From Phytopseudomonas dryadis (GTDB lineage: Bacteria; Pseudomonadota; Gammaproteobacteria; Pseudomonadales; Pseudomonadaceae): DNA of 64,000 bases. Positions 55,001 through 63,781 of the stretch are shown here, in pieces. Numbering within the stretch: position 1 is the first letter of the stretch; every line of letters begins with the position of its first letter. Below the pieces are notes generated by a model. That model saw only the letters and a list, made by a program, of their open reading frames with translations, was not told the origin of the DNA and did not search any database. The stretch is taken from contig NZ_QJUM01000023.1 of assembly GCF_004327355.1 (NCBI RefSeq), forward strand, positions 1 through 64,000. The letters are read 5' to 3'. The position numbers and the translations under genes were made by a program.

Positions 55001-57244
55001 TCAGGGCGCCCGGTGGCGACGGGCCTCGATGATATTGGGCAACTGGGAAATGCGCCCGAGCAGGCGCCCCAGGGCATCCAGACCGGGGATCTCCACGGTC
55101 AGCGACATCGATGCGGTGTTGTCTTCCTTGTTCGAACGGGTGTTGACCGCCAGCACGTTGAGCTTCTCGTTGAGCAGCATCTGGGTGACGTCGCGCAGCA
55201 GGCCGGAGCGGTCGTAGGCGCGGATGATGATGTCCACCGGGTAGGTCTGCGCCGGCACCGGCCCCCAGCTGACCTGGATGATGCGCTCCGGCTCGCGGCC
55301 GGCCAGTTGCAGCACCGAGGCGCAGTCCTGGCGGTGGATGCTCACGCCGCGGCCCAGGGTGATGTAGCCGACGATGGGGTCGCCCGGCAGCGGCTGGCAG
55401 CAGCCGGCCATCTGCGTCAGCAGGTTGCCGACGCCCTGGATCTGGATATCGCCGCGCTTGCCCGGCTTGAAGCCCTGGGCCTTGCGCGGAATCAGCTCGA
55501 GCTGCTCGCTGCCGCGCTCCGGCTCGACCAGTTGCTGCGCCAGGTTGACCAGTTGCGCCAGGCGCAGGTCGCCGGCGCCGAGGGAAGCGAACAGATCCTC
55601 GGCGGTTTTCAGGTTGGCCTTCTCGGCCAGTTTCTCGAAATCCACCGGTGGCAGCGCCACCCGTGCCAGTTCGCGCTCGAGCATGGTCTTGCCGGCGGCG
55701 ACGTTCTGGTCGCGATCCTGCAGCTTGAACCAGTGCACGATCTTGGCCCGCGCCCGCGACGTGGTGACGTAGCCCAGGTTGGAGTTCAGCCAGTCGCGGC
55801 TCGGCGTGCCCTGCTTGCTGGTGATGATCTCGACCTGCTCGCCGGTCTGCAGGCTGTAGTTGAGCGGCACGATACGCCCGTTGATCTTGGCGCCCCGGCA
55901 GTTGTGGCCGATCTCGGTGTGCACCCGGTAGGCGAAATCCAGCGGCGTGGCGCCCTTGGGCAGGTCGATGGCATGGCCGTCGGGGGTGAACACGTAGACC
56001 CGGTCCGGCTCGATATCGACGCGCAGCTGCTCGGCCAGCCCACCGATGTCGCCCAGCTCCTCGTGCCACTCCAGCACCTGGCGCAGCCAGGAGATCTTCT
56101 CTTCGTAGTGGCTGGAGCCGGATTTGACGTCGGTGCCCTTGTAGCGCCAGTGGGCGCATACGCCCAGTTCCGCTTCCTCGTGCATGCCCGAGGTGCGGAT
56201 CTGCACCTCCAGCACCTTGCCCTCCGGACCGAGCACGGCGGTATGCAGCGAACGGTAGCCGTTCTCCTTGGGGTTGGCGATGTAGTCGTCGAACTCCTTG
56301 GGAATGTGTCGCCACAAGGTGTGCACGATACCCAGGGCGGTGTAGCAGTCGCGCACCGCCGGCACCAGCACGCGCACCGCGCGCACGTCGTAGATCTGGC
56401 TGAACTGCAGGCCCTTGCGCTGCATCTTGCGCCAGATCGAATAGATGTGTTTCGCCCGGCCGCTGATATCGGCCTTGATACCGGTGGCTTCCAGTTCCTC
56501 GCGCAGCTGCTCCATCACTTCGTTGATGTAGTGCTCGCGATCCAGGCGGCGCTCGTGCAGCAGGTTGGCGATCTGCTTGTACTGTTCCGGCTCCAGGTAG
56601 CGGAACGACAGATCCTCCAGCTCCCACTTGATATGGCCGATGCCCAGGCGGTGGGCCAGGGGGGCGTAGATGTCGAAGACTTCGCGGGCCACGCGCTGAC
56701 GCTTCTCGTCATCGGTGTCCTTCACCGCGCGGATGGCGCAGGTACGCTCGGCCAGCTTGATCAGCGCCACGCGCACGTCGTCGACCATGGCCACCAGCAT
56801 CTTGCGCAGGTTGTCCACCTGGGCCTGGGAGCCGAGCACCAGGGAGTCGCGCGGATTGAGGCTGGCGCTGATGGCCGCCATGCGCAGCACGCCTTCGATC
56901 AGCTTGGCCACCACCGGGCCGAAGCGCTGATGCACCGCGGCCAGGGTGATCTTGCCTTCGCGCACGCCACGGTAGATGACAGCCGCGACCAGTGAATCCT
57001 GATCGAGCTTGAGGTCGGCGAGAATCTCGGCGATTTCCAGGCCGGCGCTGAAGCTGGAGGCGCCCTCCGTCCACAGGTTCTGCGCCGCGTTGGCCTGCTG
57101 CTCGGCGGCACGGGCGAACTCGCAGGCATCGCGCAACGCATCGCGATCGAGGGCGGGGTCGACGCTGGTGACGTGCTCCAGCCAGGCCTCGAGATTGATA
57201 CTGCCATCATCATTGATCGGCTGGTGCACTCTAACCTGAACCAT
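55001..57244 (-). CDS. relA: GTP pyrophosphokinase RelA
   Basis: This 747-residue enzyme makes (p)ppGpp when ribosomes stall on uncharged tRNA. Domains in order are a degenerate HD hydrolase region (about 40-190), the synthetase domain (about 240-370, QFSQIYDVRAVRVLVP), TGS (about 395-455, YVFTPDGHAIDLPKGATPLD), the zinc-finger/helical region and a C-terminal ACT domain (about 665-740). The length is typical of RelA. The ATG at 57242-57244 follows AAGG by nine bases. Confidence 0.97.
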   Translation of the reverse strand: MVQVRVHQPINDDGSINLEAWLEHVTSVDPALDRDALRDACEFARAAEQQANAAQNLWTEGASSFSAGLEIAEILADLKLDQDSLVAAVIYRGVREGKITLAAVHQRFGPVVAKLIEGVLRMAAISASLNPRDSLVLGSQAQVDNLRKMLVAMVDDVRVALIKLAERTCAIRAVKDTDDEKRQRVAREVFDIYAPLAHRLGIGHIKWELEDLSFRYLEPEQYKQIANLLHERRLDREHYINEVMEQLREELEATGIKADISGRAKHIYSIWRKMQRKGLQFSQIYDVRAVRVLVPAVRDCYTALGIVHTLWRHIPKEFDDYIANPKENGYRSLHTAVLGPEGKVLEVQIRTSGMHEEAELGVCAHWRYKGTDVKSGSSHYEEKISWLRQVLEWHEELGDIGGLAEQLRVDIEPDRVYVFTPDGHAIDLPKGATPLDFAYRVHTEIGHNCRGAKINGRIVPLNYSLQTGEQVEIITSKQGTPSRDWLNSNLGYVTTSRARAKIVHWFKLQDRDQNVAAGKTMLERELARVALPPVDFEKLAEKANLKTAEDLFASLGAGDLRLAQLVNLAQQLVEPERGSEQLELIPRKAQGFKPGKRGDIQIQGVGNLLTQMAGCCQPLPGDPIVGYITLGRGVSIHRQDCASVLQLAGREPERIIQVSWGPVPAQTYPVDIIIRAYDRSGLLRDVTQMLLNEKLNVLAVNTRSNKEDNTASMSLTVEIPGLDALGRLLGRISQLPNIIEARRHRAP

Positions 57245-57390
57245 CTTGCTTACCTTCCCTACCGCGGGGGCATGCCCCGCCGAATGTCGCCGGGCTTCTG
57301 CGAGCCGGTCGGTTTAACCACATCAGGCGCAATCCCTGTGCGCCACTGCAATTCGTCTGGCCGAGCCGTCAGGCGTCGCCAGTCACCCTC

Positions 57391-58740
57391 TCAACGCTCG
57401 AACAGGGCCATCGCCTCGACATGCGCCGTCTGCGGGAACATGTCGAGAATACCGGCTTTTTTCAGCCGGTAACCCTGCTGCAACAATTCGCTACTGTCGC
57501 GTGCCAGCGTCGCCGGGTTGCACGACACGTACAGCAGGCGCCTGGCGCCGAGGCTGGCGATCTGTCTGACCACCTGCAATGCACCATCGCGAGGCGGATC
57601 GAGCAACACCGCCTCGAAGCCGCCTGTGGCCCAACCGGTCTCGACCAGCGGGTTGGACAGATCGGCCTGGAAAAAGTGCGCATTGGCCAGCCCGTTGGCC
57701 CGGGCGTTGTCCGCCGCCCGCTCGACCATGGCCTGCACACCTTCCACGGCGACCACTTCGCGGGCCAGCCGGGCCAGGGGCAAGGCGAAATTGCCCAGGC
57801 CGCAGAACAGATCGAGCACCCGCTCCGACGCCTGTGGCGCCAGCCATTGCAAGGCCTGGGCCACCATGGCCTCGTTCACCGCCGCGTTGACCTGGACGAA
57901 ATCACCGGGCCGGTACGCCAGTTGCAGATCCCAGGTCTCCAGGCGATAGCCCAGGCTCAGGGTCGCGTCCAGCGGCTGCGGATCGGCCTCGCCCTGCAGC
58001 CACAACTGGGCCTTATGTACCGTGCAGAACGCCTGCAGGCGGGCCAGGTCGACTTCGCCCAGCGGCGCGGTATGGCGGATCAGCATGGCACTGGAACTGC
58101 CATGGAACAGCTCCACATGACCGATGGCACGGGGCGCGTGCAGACCTGCCAGCAGGCTCGGCAAGGCGCGCAGAATCGGTTGCAAGGGCTGTACCAGCAC
58201 CGCGCAGTCTTGGATGGCGATGATGTCCTGACTGGCCGCGGCACGAAAACCGACCTCCAGCCTCTTCTGCCGCGGGTCCCAGCGCACGGCGATCCGCGCG
58301 CGGCGCCGATAGCCGAACTCGGGGCCGCTGAGGGGCTCGGCCCAGGCCTCGGGTTGGAGATCGGCCAGACGGCTGAACTGCTCGGCGAGCAGGCGCCGTT
58401 TCAGCGCGAGCTGCTCGCCATGGGCCATGTGCTGCAGGCTGCAGCCACCGCATACGCGGGCATGCACGCAGGGTTCGCTGCGGCGTTCGGGGCGGGCCTG
58501 CAAGACGCGCTCGCTGCGCGCCTCGACCACCTGGCTGCGCGCGCCCAGCACCCGCGCCTCGACCTCCTCGCCCGGCAAGGCACCGCTGACGAACCAGGTA
58601 CGCCCTTCGACGAAGGCGATGCCGCGGCCATCGTTGGCCAGGCGCTCGATCCGCAGGCGCTGCTTCTTGCCCACCGGCAGTTGCGGCGCACGGGCCCCGC
58701 CACTGGGCTGGAAGCGCAGACCGCCGTGCTTGCGGGCCAT
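57391..58740 (-). CDS. rlmD: 23S rRNA (uracil1939-C5)-methyltransferase
   Basis: This 449-residue enzyme methylates U1939 of 23S rRNA. It has an N-terminal TRAM domain (about 20-75), an iron-sulfur Cys cluster (CVHARVCGGCSLQHM), the SAM motif VLDLFCGLGNFALPLA and the catalytic Cys at C407 (YVSCNPATLARD). Its ATG overlaps the cysM stop by one base (TGATG). The 146-base gap to relA contains a CGGGGGCATGCCCCG hairpin at 57263-57277. Confidence 0.96.
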   Translation of the reverse strand: MARKHGGLRFQPSGGARAPQLPVGKKQRLRIERLANDGRGIAFVEGRTWFVSGALPGEEVEARVLGARSQVVEARSERVLQARPERRSEPCVHARVCGGCSLQHMAHGEQLALKRRLLAEQFSRLADLQPEAWAEPLSGPEFGYRRRARIAVRWDPRQKRLEVGFRAAASQDIIAIQDCAVLVQPLQPILRALPSLLAGLHAPRAIGHVELFHGSSSAMLIRHTAPLGEVDLARLQAFCTVHKAQLWLQGEADPQPLDATLSLGYRLETWDLQLAYRPGDFVQVNAAVNEAMVAQALQWLAPQASERVLDLFCGLGNFALPLARLAREVVAVEGVQAMVERAADNARANGLANAHFFQADLSNPLVETGWATGGFEAVLLDPPRDGALQVVRQIASLGARRLLYVSCNPATLARDSSELLQQGYRLKKAGILDMFPQTAHVEAMALFER

Positions 58741-59645
58741 CAGTTGGCCGCTGCGTCGTACACGCCGGTGGACAGGTAACGGTCGCCACGGTCGCAGATG
58801 ATCGCCACCATCACCGCATTCTCCACTTCGCGCGACAGGCGCAGCATCGCCGCCACCGCGCCGCCCGAGGACACGCCACAGAAGATGCCCTCTTCACGCG
58901 CCATGCGTCGCATCACGTCCTCGGCTTCGCTCTGCGCCATGTCGACGATCCGGTCGACGCGCTCGGCCTCGAAGATCTTCGGCAGGTATTCCTCGGGCCA
59001 GCGGCGGATACCGGGAATGGCGGAACCTTCCATGGGCTGCAGGCCGATGATGCGCACCGCGGGATTCTGTTCCTTGAGGTAACGCGAGACGCCCATGATG
59101 GTGCCGGTGGTGCCCATGGAGCTGATGAAGTGGCTGATCCGGCCATGGGTCTGGCGCCAGATTTCCGGGCCGGTGCCGGTGTAGTGGGCGACCGGATTGT
59201 CGCCGTTGGCGAACTGGTCGAGCACCTTGCCGCGCCCTTCGGCCTGCATGGCCAGGGCCAGGTCGCGCGCGCCCTCCATGCCCTCTTCCTTGCTCACCAG
59301 GATCAGCTCGGCGCCATAGGCGGTCATCGCCGCCTTGCGCTCGTCACTGGAGTTGTCGGGCATGATCAGGATCATCCGATAGCCCTTGATCGCCGCCGCC
59401 ATGGCCAGGGCGATGCCGGTATTGCCCGAGGTCGCCTCGATCAGCGTGTCACCGGGGCCGATGTCGCCGCGCAGTTCGGCACGGTTGATCATCGACAGCG
59501 CCGGGCGATCCTTCACCGAACCGGCCGGGTTGTTGCCCTCTAACTTCACCAGCAGGGTATTGCTGGTGTCGCCAGGCAGGCGTTGCAGGCGAACCAGGGG
59601 GGTATTGCCGACGCAATCGGCAATGGTGGGGTATTGCAGGGTCAT
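58740..59645 (-). CDS. cysM: Cysteine synthase B (O-acetylserine sulfhydrylase)
   Basis: This 301-residue PLP enzyme forms cysteine, or S-sulfocysteine with thiosulfate. The PLP Lys is K45 in NNPAGSVKDRPAL, and the phosphate-binding loop TSGNTGIALAMA is present. The segment around IICDRGDRYLSTGVYD at the C-terminus is typical of CysM. The ATG at 59643-59645 gives the family N-terminus but has no clear ribosome site; an ATG 13 codons upstream at 59684 is also possible. The order cysM-rlmD-relA-mazG is conserved in Pseudomonas. Confidence 0.96.
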   Translation of the reverse strand: MTLQYPTIADCVGNTPLVRLQRLPGDTSNTLLVKLEGNNPAGSVKDRPALSMINRAELRGDIGPGDTLIEATSGNTGIALAMAAAIKGYRMILIMPDNSSDERKAAMTAYGAELILVSKEEGMEGARDLALAMQAEGRGKVLDQFANGDNPVAHYTGTGPEIWRQTHGRISHFISSMGTTGTIMGVSRYLKEQNPAVRIIGLQPMEGSAIPGIRRWPEEYLPKIFEAERVDRIVDMAQSEAEDVMRRMAREEGIFCGVSSGGAVAAMLRLSREVENAVMVAIICDRGDRYLSTGVYDAAAN

Positions 59646-59699
59646 GGCGTCGATCGAGTCCAGACGGCTGGAAGGGGCGATCATGATACGGCAAAAGCA

Positions 59700-59789
59700 G
59701 CCGCAAGCTCCAAGCTTCAAGCGGCAAGAAAAAGCACGAACCGACCGCCAACGGCTTTTACTTGTGGCTTGTGGCTTGCGGCTTGCAGC
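59700..59789. repeat. Heptad-phased inverted repeat, locus 3 (4 + 4)
   Basis: Four heptads GCCGCAA, GCTCCAA, GCTTCAA and GCGGCAA (59700-59727) are followed after 34 bases by four heptads TTGTGGC, TTGTGGC, TTGCGGC and TTGCAGC (59762-59789). All fit GCNNCAA and TTGNNGC exactly. The last heptad shares its final base with the stop codon of the minus-strand ATPase gene. Confidence 0.85.
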
Positions 59790-60607
59790 TACCTCCGGGT
59801 CACCCCGGCGATCAGCGGCGTGCCGCTGACCGGATCGGTCATCAGCGTGCAGCGCACCTCATACAGCTCTTCGACCAGCGCCGGTGTGACGATCTGCGTC
59901 GGCGCGCCCTCGGCGATGATGCACCCCGCCTTCATCGCCACCAGGTGGTCGGCATAGCGGCAGGCGCTGGACAGGTCGTGCACCACCATGACCACGGTCT
60001 TGCCGACCGAGGCCAGGTCACGGATCAGCTCGAACACCTCGATCTGGTGCCCCAGGTCGAGGGCCGAGGTCGGTTCGTCGAGCAGCAGCAAGGGGGTCTG
60101 CTGGGCCACCGCCATGGCGATCCAGGCGCGCTGGCGCTGACCGCCGGACATCGACTCCAGGGGGCGTTCGGCCAGCGTCTGCAGATCCGCCACGCGCAAG
60201 GCTTCGTCGACGATGGCCTGGTCTTCCGCCGACCACTGGCGCAGCAGGCTCTGGTGCGGCTGGCGACCGAAACGGATCAGTTCGGAGACGGTCAGGCCGT
60301 CGGGCGCCGAGGCGTCCTGGGGCAGCAGGGCCAGTTGCCGCGCCACTTCCTTGGACGGCAGGCTGCCGATGGCCCGGCCATTGAGCAACACCGCGCCGGC
60401 ACTGGGCTTGTGCAGTCGCGACAACCCGGCCAGCAGGGTCGACTTGCCGCAGCCATTGGGCCCGACGATGGCGGTGACCCGGCCCGGCGGAATGCGCAGC
60501 GACAGCGACTCGATGATCGCAGCATGGGGGTAGCCCAGGCTCAGGTTCTCGGCCTGCAGGGTGACTTCGGCGTCAGGCCGGGTGGCGAACAGATTGGAAG
60601 TGGTCAT
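59789..60607 (-). CDS. Iron-siderophore ABC transporter ATPase
   Basis: This 272-residue FecE/FepC-type ATPase has Walker A GPNGCGKST (49-57), Q-loop LLPQDASAPDGLTV, signature SGGQRQR and Walker B LLLLDEPTSALD. It ends the operon of substrate-binding protein, two permeases and ATPase, starting 13 bases after the second permease. Its stop codon is in contact with the heptad repeat. Confidence 0.93.
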   Translation of the reverse strand: MTTSNLFATRPDAEVTLQAENLSLGYPHAAIIESLSLRIPPGRVTAIVGPNGCGKSTLLAGLSRLHKPSAGAVLLNGRAIGSLPSKEVARQLALLPQDASAPDGLTVSELIRFGRQPHQSLLRQWSAEDQAIVDEALRVADLQTLAERPLESMSGGQRQRAWIAMAVAQQTPLLLLDEPTSALDLGHQIEVFELIRDLASVGKTVVMVVHDLSSACRYADHLVAMKAGCIIAEGAPTQIVTPALVEELYEVRCTLMTDPVSGTPLIAGVTRR

Positions 60608-60620
60608 CGGGCGTCTCGTC

Positions 60621-61676
60621 TCATGTCAACCTGCGCGATGGCTGACGCAGCAGGATCCACAGCAGGTAAGGTCCGCCGACGACGGCGGTGATCACGCCGA
60701 CGGGAATTTCGATCGGCGCCAGCCAGGTACGCCCGACCCAGTCCGCGCAGGTCATCAGCAACGCCCCGGCCAGGGCCGAACACAATACCGGCACGCCGCG
60801 ATGACCGCTCAGGTAACGGGCCATTTCCGGCGCGGCCAGGGCGACCAGGCCGACCGGGCCGGCGACCGCCACGGCCAGCGCCGTGAGCAGCACGGTGGTC
60901 ACCAGGGTCAGCATGCGCATGGCCTGCAGGCGCACGCCGAGGCCGATCGCCACGCTGTCGGAAAAGCGCATCAGGCTGAGCACCCGCCCCAGGTACTTGA
61001 CCAGCGGCAGGCACACCAGCAGGCCGACGCCCAGCAGCCAGATCGCCAGCGCCGGACGGGCGTTGAGGCTGCCCACCGTCCACGGATAGGCCTGGTTGGC
61101 GGCGTCGATGTCGGCGCGCGCCAGCATCAGGTTGGTCAGCGCGCCGAACACCGCGCCCACGGCGATACCCACCACGATGAAACGATAACCGCGCGCACCG
61201 GCTCCGGCGCTGAGGCCGAAGGCCAGCACCGCCGCCGTGGTGGCCCCGGCCAAGGCCAGCATCGAAGGCGCCAGGCTGGTCGGCACGGCGACGATGGACG
61301 CCACCGCGAACGCCGTGGCGCCATCGTCGATACCGATCACCCCGGGGGTGGCCAGGCGGTTGCGCGCCAGGGTCTGCAGCAGGCAGCCGCCAATGCCGAA
61401 CGCCGCGCCGGTGAGCAGTCCGGCGATCAGGCGCTGCAGACGCAACTCCTGTACCAGGAACACGTGCATCGGCTCGCCCTGGCCGAAGGCCGCCGCCAGG
61501 GCCGTCCAGGGTGCCAGCCCGGCGGCACCGGAGGCCAGGCTGATCGCGGCGATCACCAGCAGCGCAGCGGACAGGCCCAGCGCGGTGAACAGCCCACGAC
61601 GATGCAGCAGCACGCGCCAGGGGCCGCAGGCCAGCAGCCAGTGGCCCGCCGGCGCCTTGAGAGATGCATGATTCAT
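60621..61676 (-). CDS. FecCD-family ABC permease, second subunit
   Basis: This 351-residue protein has about nine or ten membrane spans of the FecCD/BtuC type, with GAAFGIGGCLLQTLARNRLATPGVIGIDDGA and the coupling-helix region VAVAGPVGLVALAAPEMARYLSGHRGVPV. It overlaps the end of the preceding permease gene by four bases. Together the two permeases form a heterodimeric channel. Confidence 0.92.
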   Translation of the reverse strand: MNHASLKAPAGHWLLACGPWRVLLHRRGLFTALGLSAALLVIAAISLASGAAGLAPWTALAAAFGQGEPMHVFLVQELRLQRLIAGLLTGAAFGIGGCLLQTLARNRLATPGVIGIDDGATAFAVASIVAVPTSLAPSMLALAGATTAAVLAFGLSAGAGARGYRFIVVGIAVGAVFGALTNLMLARADIDAANQAYPWTVGSLNARPALAIWLLGVGLLVCLPLVKYLGRVLSLMRFSDSVAIGLGVRLQAMRMLTLVTTVLLTALAVAVAGPVGLVALAAPEMARYLSGHRGVPVLCSALAGALLMTCADWVGRTWLAPIEIPVGVITAVVGGPYLLWILLRQPSRRLT

Positions 61677-62686
61677 AGGGTCGGCATCCTGTGCCCGCGG
61701 ACCACGGCGATCAATACCGGCGCACCGATCAAGGCGGTCACCACGCCGATCGGCAGTTCATAGGGGCTGACCAGCAAGCGCGAGAGGATATCGGCGAACA
61801 GGATGATGCTCGGCCCGAGCAGCAACGACAGGCCGATGGTGCGGCGAATGTCCGGCCCCACCAGGCGCCGGGCCACGAAAGGCACCACCAGGCCGACGAA
61901 GGCGATCGGCCCCGCCGCCGCCGTTGCCGTGCCCACCAGCACGGCGACCCCGAGCAGCGCACCGAGGCGCGTGAGCGCCGGGTGATGACCCAGCCCGGTG
62001 GCCATTTTCTCGCCCAGGGCCAGGGCCGACAGCGGCCGGATCAGCGGCAGCAGGATCGCCAGACCGAGCAGCAGCCCCGGCGTACTCCAGGTCAGCACGT
62101 CCTGTGGCCTGCCGGCCAGCGCGCCGATGATCCAGAAGCGGATTTCGTCGGCGCTGCGCTGATCGTGCAGCAGGATCAGCGTGCTGATGGCGGTGAGAAT
62201 CCCGGAGAACGCCGCGCCGGCCAGCACCAGGCGCACCGGGTCGTCGCCGACGCCGCGGACCTGGGTCACCAGCAGCACCAGCAGGCAACCCACCAGGGCG
62301 CCAGCGATGGCCACGCCGAGATTGAGGGTCGCCGCGCTGGCGCCCAGGCTGATCGCCAGCACCACGGCAAAGGAAGCGCCGGCGCTGACGCCGAGCAGGC
62401 CCGGCTCGGCCAGCGGGTTGCGCGTGGCCGACTGCAGCACCACACCCGCCGCGCCCAGGGCCACGCCCGCCAGCACGCCCAGCAGGGTGCGTGGCAGGCG
62501 CAGTTCGAAGAGCACGAAACGGGCCTCGCCATCGGCCGTCGCAAACAGCGCCTGCGCACTGCGCAGGACACCGACCTCGCCCGCACCGATCAGCAGGCTG
62601 GCCAGGCACAGGGCCAGCAGCAGGCCGACACAGAGCGCCAATGCCCGCGACAGCGGCAGGCGCGCGCCCTTCCCCGCTGCAATCAT
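61673..62686 (-). CDS. FecCD-family ABC permease, first subunit
   Basis: This 337-residue protein has about nine or ten membrane spans, including LGAAGVVLQSATRNPLAEPGLLGVSAGA and the coupling region AAGPIAFVGLVVPFVARRLVGPDI. The ATGA overlap with the substrate-binding gene shows translational coupling. Two distinct permeases argue for a siderophore importer rather than a BtuC homodimer. Confidence 0.92.
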   Translation of the reverse strand: MIAAGKGARLPLSRALALCVGLLLALCLASLLIGAGEVGVLRSAQALFATADGEARFVLFELRLPRTLLGVLAGVALGAAGVVLQSATRNPLAEPGLLGVSAGASFAVVLAISLGASAATLNLGVAIAGALVGCLLVLLVTQVRGVGDDPVRLVLAGAAFSGILTAISTLILLHDQRSADEIRFWIIGALAGRPQDVLTWSTPGLLLGLAILLPLIRPLSALALGEKMATGLGHHPALTRLGALLGVAVLVGTATAAAGPIAFVGLVVPFVARRLVGPDIRRTIGLSLLLGPSIILFADILSRLLVSPYELPIGVVTALIGAPVLIAVVRGHRMPTL

Positions 62687-63618
62687 TGACCGGACAAGGC
62701 CTTCTCCACGTCATCGAGGATGACCTGCGCGGCCAACGGGCCACTGCCGCTGCTCCAGATCTGCCCGTCGACGCTGACGGCATGGCCACTGCTGACCGCT
62801 TTCAGGCGCGCGAAGGCCGGTTGCTGACGGGCCTGCTCCAGCGCCTTGGCGCCATCGGGGTTGAGGGTGGCGAGGAACAGCCAGTCGCCATCGATGCGCG
62901 ACAGGTTCTCCAGGCTCAGGGCATCGCTATGGGGTTTCGTGGTCAACGCCTCGGCCATCGCCGTGCTCTTGAAACCGAGCTGCGCCAGCAACTGGCCGAC
63001 GAACAGGTGGCTGGACATCACGCCCGGGCCCTGGGGATTCCAGCGCACCACCGACGCCACCTGGCCCGGCTCGACCTTGCCCTTGAGGGCGTCGATGCGC
63101 TGGTCGATGGCGGCAATCGCGGCCTTGGCCTCGGCGCCCTTGCCCAGGGCCTGGCCATAGAGCTCGACGTTGACACGCCAGTCCTGGAACGAATTGCCCT
63201 TGGGCACGATGGTCGGCGCCATCAGGCTGAGTTTCTGGTACTGATCCTTGTCCAGCTCCGGCGACGCCAGGATCAGATCGGGTTGCAGGGCGAACACCGA
63301 CTCCAGGTTGGTTTCACGGGCGGTACCGACCACTCGAATGGCCCCGGCCTTGTCCTTGAGATAGGCGGACACGTCATTGCCGCCCCGGGTGGCGACGCTG
63401 CCCAGAGGCTGCACGCCGAGGGACAGGGCGACGTCCAGCGGATTCTCGCCCAGGGTGATCACCCGCTGCGGCGTCCCCTGCAGCTCGACCTCGCCAAAGG
63501 CGGTATCGATCGTGCGCGACTCGGCGACGGCCAGCCCCAACGGCGCCAGGCTGATCAGACCGGCAACGGCCAGCGTGCGCGCCAGGCGGCGGGTGCAAGT
63601 GGAAATCGTGAAATTCAT
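62683..63618 (-). CDS. Iron-siderophore ABC transporter substrate-binding protein
   Basis: This 311-residue periplasmic protein has a signal peptide (about 1-32, ending LAVA) and the two-lobed helical-backbone fold of siderophore-binding proteins (GTPQRVITLGENPLDVALSL, QPDLILASPELDKDQYQKL). It should deliver a ferric siderophore or haem-like ligand to the permeases; the ligand cannot be read from sequence. The ATG at 63616-63618 follows AAGGA by seven bases, and an ATG two codons earlier directly abuts that site. No Fur box is visible in the 160 bases upstream. Confidence 0.88.
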   Translation of the reverse strand: MNFTISTCTRRLARTLAVAGLISLAPLGLAVAESRTIDTAFGEVELQGTPQRVITLGENPLDVALSLGVQPLGSVATRGGNDVSAYLKDKAGAIRVVGTARETNLESVFALQPDLILASPELDKDQYQKLSLMAPTIVPKGNSFQDWRVNVELYGQALGKGAEAKAAIAAIDQRIDALKGKVEPGQVASVVRWNPQGPGVMSSHLFVGQLLAQLGFKSTAMAEALTTKPHSDALSLENLSRIDGDWLFLATLNPDGAKALEQARQQPAFARLKAVSSGHAVSVDGQIWSSGSGPLAAQVILDDVEKALSGQ

Positions 63619-63624
63619 GAGCAT

Positions 63625-63781
63625 ATCCTTCTCTACCTATGAGCAAATGCCGGCCAACAAACCGGCGCAATCAGCTCCGCCCCATCGCCCACGGGCTGAG
63701 TGGCCCTGTCACGACAAAAGCGGATTTTCGCATGTTCCCCATCAGGGCTGCACGCTCGTCATTTGTTACCGGACACTGCGA
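63625..63781 (-). promoter_or_regulatory. Leader region of the iron ABC operon, possible weak riboswitch-like elements
   Basis: Minus-strand reading shows, in order, TGATGGGGAACATGCGAAAA with TCCGC, then GGGCCACTCAGCCCGTGGG, then GGAGCTGATTGCGCCGG. These resemble, imperfectly, cobalamin riboswitch core pieces (GGGAA, GCGAAAATCC, GCCACT...GTGGG, AGC..GCCGG). The expected P5 stem is missing, so the call is weak. A GCCGG...CCGGC hairpin lies next to the start codon. Confidence 0.2.

Noticed and set aside
61673..63618. A vitamin B12 (BtuCDF) importer
   Set aside because: There are two different permease genes and the binding protein resembles siderophore binders; only the weak leader resemblance points to cobalamin.
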